Positions 57,194 through 64,000 of a stretch of 64,000 nt of DNA are shown in pieces; position 1 is the first letter of the stretch, and each line of letters starts with the position of its first letter. Position numbers and translations under genes: made by a program. The notes below the pieces were generated by a model that worked only from the letters and a program-made list of their open reading frames with translations, was not told where the DNA came from and did not search any database. This DNA is from Vigna angularis (Eukaryota > Streptophyta > Magnoliopsida > Fabales > Fabaceae), in NCBI RefSeq assembly GCF_016808095.1, contig NC_068973.1, positions 29,320,077-29,384,076 on the forward strand, in the 5' to 3' direction.

Positions 57194-58911
57194 ATGCTTG
57201 ATCCCAGGACACACCACCCCACCGATTCTTTTCATCTGTACGACGGAACCCGACACAGACCTCACACCACATGGGAACCCACCAACTCTCTTATGTGGCC
57301 TTCCAAACCGCCTTTGCAAGAACTAAACCAGGATGATTCCGGAATTTGTTCTCCTCCCATGTGGACCACCAGCCCCCCACACAGCAAAACCGACCACCGC
57401 AGCCTTTCACCCACGTCCAGGACCCAGGCCATAGTTAGAGGGCAGAGGGAACTCATGGAAATGGTCAAGAACATGCCCGAGTCCACCTACGAGCTCTCCT
57501 TGAAGGACCTCGTGGAGCACCACAGGCTAGAGACCGCTGTGGAGGATCGGAGGAATTTGACCGTCTACAATAGGGACAAAAGCACTGGCCGTGTCGGTGT
57601 CGGTAAAAGGGTTGATAATAAGATGACACAGGTGAAGAGAAACCGGAACATTGACCGTGGAGGTTTCTACCTCAAAATGGGGCTTCCTTTTTCTCTGGGA
57701 TCTAAGGACAAGAGCAAGAGCAATAAGAAAAAGAGTGAGTCCTCTGGGAATAGCAGTTCAAGAGTTACCCCTAAACCTGATGGATCAACAAAGGGTGGTG
57801 TTGATAAGGAGTGGTGGAAGAAGAGCCCTTCGGCGTATAAAGGGAGTGACAGTGGTGAATCCAGTATCAATAGTGGCAGTTCCAAAAGTTCCGGTAGCAG
57901 TAGTAGCAACAGCAACAGCAGCAATAGTAGGAGTAACAGCAGGTATGTTCCATCTTCGTTCAAACCACTTCATAACAGAAATGCATTTTTTCTCTTTATA
58001 TTGAAATGAAATGGGGAGTTATCGTGTGAATTTGTTGGGTGACTTGTTTCAGTGGTAATAAGTTAGCAGTCCATTGCAAAGTGGATGAATTCTGTCTAAG
58101 GACTAGACAAAATTCTTTGCGTCTGTTTTTATGCAATCCTCCAATCTAAACTCGGGTTTAACATGATTCATGCTGCCCTTTATGAAAGCACATAGGAAAT
58201 TGCATGTTATTGGAGATTGAAAAGTAGCAGATTAAAACTACAGCTATAGTTTCTTTGATAGTTAAACCTTGCAGTTTTGGTTCTTGTAACAACGAGATCA
58301 GAACAGTCAGTCGTTTGTCCTTCAAATATAACTGGTTCTTAGGAAGCATATCTGCTTGAAAGCCGAAAAAATATCGTGGTGTCTCGATTGTTGCATTCAA
58401 CCCAATACGTCAATGACTTAAAAAGTCAAAGTAAAATTTCAACGCCCAATAAGGTGCAACGCGCATAGGTTGTCGGGTTGCTTGAACTTCCCTTAAAACA
58501 GTACCTTAAATACCAATCCATGACTGTCACGGTTCAAGAGGCCACCGCACCTTTTTCAGTGCTTCTTTTAAGGTCTTTAATATCAAGAAGAAAATGTCCA
58601 TACTCCAATGTCCAGTGTTCAAGATGTTACACCGAATGCTAATCTGATTAAGGATGGCATTGGTGTAAGACAACCTGGTATCGAGTGTATACTTTGAATT
58701 AGGAAAATCGGGTAACCAATTATGTAACATTGTTTATGAATAGTAACAAGGGTAGTAAATATAAATCCTGATACCAAATATTCATTTGCTTGTGTAATAT
58801 GCCAGTTTAAATGAGTTGGTAATAAATTTTTGGATGTGATGCAGGCGTGAAAAGGGTGGTAGGCTTTGCTGGTTTTTCATTAGCAGACGCAAAAGCCAAA
58901 CACAGAAGTAG
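57194..58911 (+). CDS. Serine-rich plant protein of unknown function, two exons
   Basis: Exon 1 is 57194-57942 (donor AG|GTATGT) and exon 2 is 58845-58911 (acceptor GATGCAG|GC), with a 902-bp intron. The spliced product is 271 aa. The start ATG at 57194 is preceded by A-rich leader. Seen in the protein: a His/Pro/Ser-rich N-terminus (1-75); a conserved-looking block R-T-Q-A-I-V-R-G-Q-R-E-L-M-E-M-V...Y-E-L-S-L-K-D-L-V-E (about 77-113); a basic region with K-M-G-L-P-F-S-L-G-S-K; then a long Ser/Asn/Gly tract. Exon 2 adds REKGGRLCWFFISRRKSQTQK. I associate the RGQRELMEMV and YELSLKDLVE block with a plant-only family of uncharacterised proteins. No catalytic or membrane motif is seen; it may be nuclear from its basic runs. 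Without splicing, translation would end at 58009 with a different tail. Confidence 0.8.
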
Positions 58912-60479
58912 TAAGATAAGGCAGCTTGTGATGGAACACAGTGCTCTGTGATGTTGGTGTTCATGATCCTCGGAAACTTCCTCACAAGTTTTACCGCAAG
59001 TGATTTGATAACTGGTGGATGTAAATGTTTATGAGTGATGAAGGTACACCACCTTGTAATCTCGTAAAAGTGCATTGTGGGGATGGAATCTGTATAAATG
59101 TCACTGTGCTTCGTGTAATTAAAGCTTTTCTGATTTCAAATATGATAAGGCAAACACAAGCATGCCAAGAGAAGATTTACTATGTTCCATTTTTTTTTGT
59201 TTATATCCTTGGATGAGTATGAAACTGCTTGGAAACATTTTATGATGGCTTCGATCCCACAATCGAGGTGGTCGTTACTTTAGTGTGATCCATAACTACG
59301 AATTAACATGTTCTACGCTGGTATTTGAAAAAAAACAACGATGTTCTTTACTTTCTTTCTATTTCTATTATTTATTTATTTATTTCTATTTCTATTATTT
59401 AATTTAGCGCCTCTATTTTAAAAATTTGATCCTCTAATTTAAAAACAAAGTACTTGCCTTTCTATTCAAAATGGAAAAATTAAATTGAACAATAACTACT
59501 GAATAAAAGGTTGAACGGCACTTTAAGAAATTCTCCATACTAAAACAATACAAAAAAGATATGTAGTGGTTTAATAGAGAAATTTTTTTCAAGTTTAATT
59601 TTAGTTTTATCACATATAAATTCTCTCAATATCAATAGCAAACATAATCATAACAAATATTCTCCTTTCTATACATACAATTATCATACTTACAAACATA
59701 ATCAATCATAATCAATGATTACATAAATCAATACTAAACATTATGAAAGCCGAAAGAAAAAAGAAAACTAATATAAAGACTAATGCTTAAAAGTAACGAC
59801 CAACGTGAAACCTTTTGCATAAAGATAACGTTCAATGACATTATTGATGCCCAATATCAAACATTTTGTGAAAGGTAGTGCTTAACGACAGTTTTAGTGC
59901 TTAATGTCATTCTTCTTGTAAAATGTCGCATTTAGCGATACTCTATTGCCACTCAAGGTCTTGAAACTAAATTTTTTTCCAGAATTGTTGTGCAAAATGG
60001 TGCTCAATAGTGAAAAGGAACACTTAGTTGTCTGGAGCAATTTTCCTTCCATATTTGCACAACTAAACTTGATTTCAATGCCACCCTATTACTCTTCAAC
60101 GCTAAACCAAAATTCAGCATACTCAAATTTGTGATTTAAGGAAATTTGCAATTTAAGTGAGATGAGACTTGATCAGTTGCTCAAGTTAGTATTCTTTTTT
60201 CATATAAATGGTTCAACATAGTTTGTATACATTAAAATCATACCAATTTGTACAATTACTCAACTCTTCAATTTTCTCAATCACAATCGTCCAAACATAA
60301 GTCAAAACTCAATTCAATTAACAAACCATATCATTCAATTCAACACAAAACATCAATCACATTCAACAACATCCAATATAAATTAGAATTATCCAATAGA
60401 TGCACATTCAAGCAACTAGTTTCCCTTACTTGAAAAATGATCAAACAACTCTAAAACCCTCAAAACATCTTTAAACGCA
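58912..60479 (+). other. 3' flank and AT-rich intergenic DNA, no gene seen
   Basis: The first 250 bp are probably 3' UTR. 59370-59400 has TTATTTATTTATTTC. 59790-59940 has recurring TTAACGA/CAATGACATT words without a clear period. Confidence 0.4.
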
Positions 60480-60487
60480 CAAAAAAC

Positions 60488-61402
60488 TAGAGCTAACAAA
60501 ACGGGTAACCCGGCCCGACCCGACCCACCACAGGTTGGCCACTTAGTGAGACAACTGAACCCGACTCATTTATTAGCGAGCCAAAAAAATTTGAACCCGA
60601 CCCGACCCACCACGGGTTGGTGGGTTAAACGGGTTGACTTATTGGCTCACTTAATTAACTTTTTTTTCACCTTCTTCTCAAATTCTTATAACATGTTACT
60701 TTGATCGATCAAATTGAAACAATAATAATTGGACCAATTGATATAAAAGAAAATGAAACAAAAGAAATATATTATTGCTATATATATTCTAAGCTATCAA
60801 GCATAAAATTTTGCCAATTAAGTTTAATGAGACATACACAATCGTTTGACCAAGAAACTACATATAGCCGTTAACAAAAATATACAGCACAAGATAAAAC
60901 TGTCATGCTTGTAGATAGGTCTAAAAACAAGATAAAACAAATGATATATTCCTGAATTATCCATCTATTAAATTGGAGTCCTGAATGGATAAATTCACAG
61001 TATTATGCTCTCTTGAAGCATATTTTTCTTTATCTCCATCTATAATATTATCCAATCTATAATCTTAGGGTTTTATTTCCAAAGGAAAACTTTTGGAAAG
61101 ACAGCAGCGCGAAAGACTCTATTGCTAAGTAAAGGTTGTGCATTTTGAATAATTAATTAAATTAATTTGATTTCAATAAAAAAAAAATAGGATTTGAATA
61201 ATTAATTTAATTAAAAAAAATAGGTGGATTGGTGAGCCAACCCGACCCACCACAGGTTCAACCCGTGTGAGTTGGGTTCTTAGTGAGCTGGGTCAAAATT
61301 GACTCTCATAAAAGATTTTGCATTTTTTTCCAACCCAACCCGGCTCAAACCTGTGGTGAGCCGGGTTGACTCACGGGATTTCAACTCATTTTGACAGCAC
61401 TA
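60488..61402 (+). mobile_element. hAT-like non-autonomous element with 8-bp target duplication
   Basis: Perfect 8-bp flanks CAAAAAAC at 60480-60487 and 61403-61410. Left end TAGAGCTAACAAAACGGGT; inverted right end TAGTGCTGTCAAAATGAGT (14 of 19 the same). Subterminal regions are packed with GACCCGACCCACCACGGGTTGG words in both orientations (60500-60640 and 61230-61380). The centre is AT-rich and non-coding. An 8-bp duplication with short imperfect ends points to the hAT superfamily. Confidence 0.8.
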
Positions 61403-61410
61403 CAAAAAAC

Positions 61411-62333
61411 CATATCTATCCCCATAAATAACATAAACTATATCAAAGTACACTGTTAAAACCTCTAATAAGCAAAGATTCTTATAAAAAATTCACACCT
61501 TACATAAAAACCAGAATAAATCACATGCACCGAAAAACACATAGAAAAAAAAAACAAAAAACTAACTTACTCTATTTGAGAAGTTAATAAGATGAAAGTG
61601 AATAATAGTTCACTTCAAAATCACTTTAACGGTTTTCAATCTTCAAATAAATAAAGAAATAGTTAACAAGTTTAAAAAAAAATAAAAAATTCTAAATTTT
61701 TTTTAGAGAAATTATATAAGATAATAAAACTTATTTATAAAATTTTATTTATATTTAAAATTTAATTATTAAAATAATTAAATCTATCATTATATACATA
61801 GTATCAATTCTAAAATATCATTTTTTATAATTAAAATTTTCACGAATGTTTATGGTGTAGAGAAAAAAATATCTATTTACTCAAATTCTTTTATTTTTCA
61901 ACGAAAACAATCAATAATAACTGTTTTCTTATTTTAATAGTACAATTGAAAATTATAAAACATAATAAAAAAAAAGCATTATTGACATGGATTAAATTTA
62001 TTTATTAAAAGACCCATAACAAGTATGAAATATTAATGATCAACAAACGCGATTTCACACTAACTGTAATCGCATTCACACCTTTTTTTTTTCTTTTACA
62101 TTTTCTTGTAAGTATTTTTTTTTTCAGGAAATAAATGTCCAAGTCAAGTCCAGAACCAAGTGGATCTTATTTTCAATCACAGACTTCTTTTAAAAATTCT
62201 ATAGATCTTCTTTGCCTCATGTTATAAATTTCAAAACATGCATATAAAGTAGTACAACCAAGATTAATTAACGATTTTGTTTATGACGAGGAATAACAAG
62301 TCATGATCACCAAATATATAGTTATATTCAATG

Positions 62334-62378
<45 letters not shown>

Positions 62379-64000
62379 CAAGTGATAATGTAAATAGTAA
62401 GAAATTTTTAATAGTAAAGTCTCTAAATAATAGAAGCGATCTTCTTCTTTCGTACTTGTAAAATCTATGCCAAATTGCAACGTTGTCTCTCCTGATTTGC
62501 AATTTACACCTTATATTTTATAAAAGTGTAATTTTGATTTGGTTTTTAATTTTGTATATGTTTTCTATTTCTTTTATTTTATTATAGGTAAAATTTAAAG
62601 CCATTGACAATAAACCATTTGTAAAAACTTAAATTACTTTACTAAAATATACTATTTGACAATTGTAGCAAAAAAAATCATGTTTTGATGTGTAATAATT
62701 GGGAAAAGAAATAATAAAAAGGGACTCTAGAGAAGTCCATAAATTATGACAGCACATGTTGGGCTATTGATACAAGAGTGCAAACAACACGGGTCTTAAA
62801 ATGTCCTTGTTCGCCAAATCAGCAGGTTCTTCCTGCACCTCCTTTTCTTTTTCCTGTACCCATGTGGACTTGATAAATTGACCATTTTCCCCTCTCCTTC
62901 CCTGTGCCAGCCCCTCTTCCCAGCGGCGGCTTCTCTCTTCCACGGCAGGGCCCCTCTTTTAGCGGCGACAGCGTCACCACTTCGTCTTCATCTTCATCTC
63001 CTTGAAAATATTTTTATATTTCAAATTGAATATTATAATACATTTTTGGATTTGAAAATATTTTTCAAAAAAAAAAGGAGTGGAGATTTTTATTTTAATA
63101 AGGAATAATTTGGGAATTACAAATTGTATGGGATACAAGAAGAAAAAAGTGGGTGTACGAAGAAACACCGCACCAAATCTATTTACTTTTTTTTTTCTGT
63201 ACTTTTCATGGCTCCATTTGTCCATGAGTAATTGGCCTTTGATGTTGATTCACCTCCATTACCACTCCCACTTTCACCTCATACATAATGGAGAATGTTT
63301 CTTGCATATCCAAAATAATTACCATATCTCATTTATACCTATAATTTCAATAATGACAAGGACTTAATTATGCGCATAAGAAAATTATGGAGTGCTTAGC
63401 AGCTACCATCGGACATTTACGTGACTAATCTCTTTCATATAGATGATGAAGAGAAGGTTTTCAACATATTCAACAATCAATTAATGTGGTTTCTGGCATC
63501 ATTTATGCTATCTTCTCTTTAATCTAAATTCTATATCTTTCCTTTTTCTTTTCACCTTTTTCAACTCAGTATATGTCACTGATTGAAACGGAAGAATGGA
63601 CGGAAAAGCGACACTGTTCTCAATTCAACAGTTTAAAAACTTTTTTTTATTAGGAAAATATATCCTACTCATTAAGCTGACAGATACACTAATTATCTAC
63701 CATCACAGGAAAACATTATTAGAAAAAAATAAACAAAAAATATGGAGCCAAACCAAATCAAATATATAACATTAAAAAAAATGTTGAATGAATTCATCTG
63801 TTGTTCTTGGAGAAAGAACACATAAATCATAAAAAAGTAAACCTCTTCCAAGCACCTCCTTATTAACCGAAAGTCTCTTTTGCAATAATTTCCATAAAAG
63901 TATGCTGATGGGATAATAACATACCAAATTATATTTCTCTTTGCAATGATAAAGAAAATCTTTCTTGTTAATTTTTTAGTCAAAACTTCAGAATAATCTA
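61411..64000 (+). other. AT-rich intergenic DNA to the window end, no gene seen
   Basis: Open frames are short and compositional. A GC-richer patch at 62880-63000 (CAGCGGCGGCTTC..., TAGCGGCGACAGCG) stands out but codes nothing I recognise; it could be a worn gene or repeat fragment. Confidence 0.45.
62335..62374 (+). repeat. (AT)n microsatellite
   Basis: About 20 uninterrupted TA units. Confidence 0.95.

Noticed and set aside
62878..63108. GC-richer patch as a gene
   Set aside because: No motif, the frame runs into A/T-rich text, and no splice structure was evident.
1..64000. tRNA, rRNA or small-RNA genes
   Set aside because: I looked for tRNA arms and other RNA genes by eye and saw none apart from primer sites complementary to tRNA ends; a covariance-model scan was not possible here.

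Overview
The window is nuclear DNA of a flowering plant, most likely a phaseoloid legume such as Vigna or Phaseolus. The evidence is intronless plant PPR genes, a SWI3A pseudogene, plant-type LTR retrotransposons (tRNA-Arg, tRNA-Tyr and tRNA-iMet primer sites), a MULE and AT-rich intergenic DNA. The genus is inferred from the flavour of the repeats, not proven. Most of the window is nested transposable elements. I support three intact coding genes of ordinary plant type, plus one unusual gene inside a retrotransposon.

Layout. 1-19714 is a giant LTR retrotransposon of Tat/Ogre style. Its 4.5-kb LTRs are TGTC...GACA; the 5' LTR is cut by the window start. It has a tRNA-Arg primer site and an 11.4-kb internal region with no recognisable gag-pol. 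The two LTRs look almost identical, so it moved very recently. The internal region holds a decayed ORF1-like piece, several tandem arrays (including 18 hairpin-forming units near its 3' end), and an antisense gene at 8236-9810. That gene encodes a 152-aa WUSCHEL-type homeodomain protein, with its own TATA box, 5' UTR exon and two introns. This is the standout of the window.

19715-about 24141 is a Mutator-like element (MULE) into whose left terminal repeat the giant element inserted. It keeps the first and last parts of a transposase, an internal retroelement fragment with an Athila-type primer site, and a convergent broken gene for a GRF-zinc-finger/coiled-coil/membrane protein. 24142-33500 is A-rich repeat DNA and an LTR-like repeat, into which a young 5.3-kb chromovirus (27942-33212, TSD TATTG) inserted on the minus strand. 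That element is complete apart from one in-frame TGA.

34329-42108 is the genic island: two intronless PPR genes on the minus strand, with a SWI3A pseudogene between them that carries an exact tandem duplication. 42296-51806 is AT-rich, with a tandem repeat, a hAT-like non-autonomous element and a degenerate solo-LTR-like repeat. 51807-54796 is a deleted Copia element on the minus strand. 57194-58911 is a two-exon gene for a serine-rich plant protein of unknown function. 60488-61402 is a second hAT-like element with a perfect 8-bp target duplication. The rest is AT-rich intergenic DNA in which I see no genes.

The ordinary genes do not form a pathway. The PPR proteins would act in organelle RNA processing. 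The rest of the window records successive transposon insertions.
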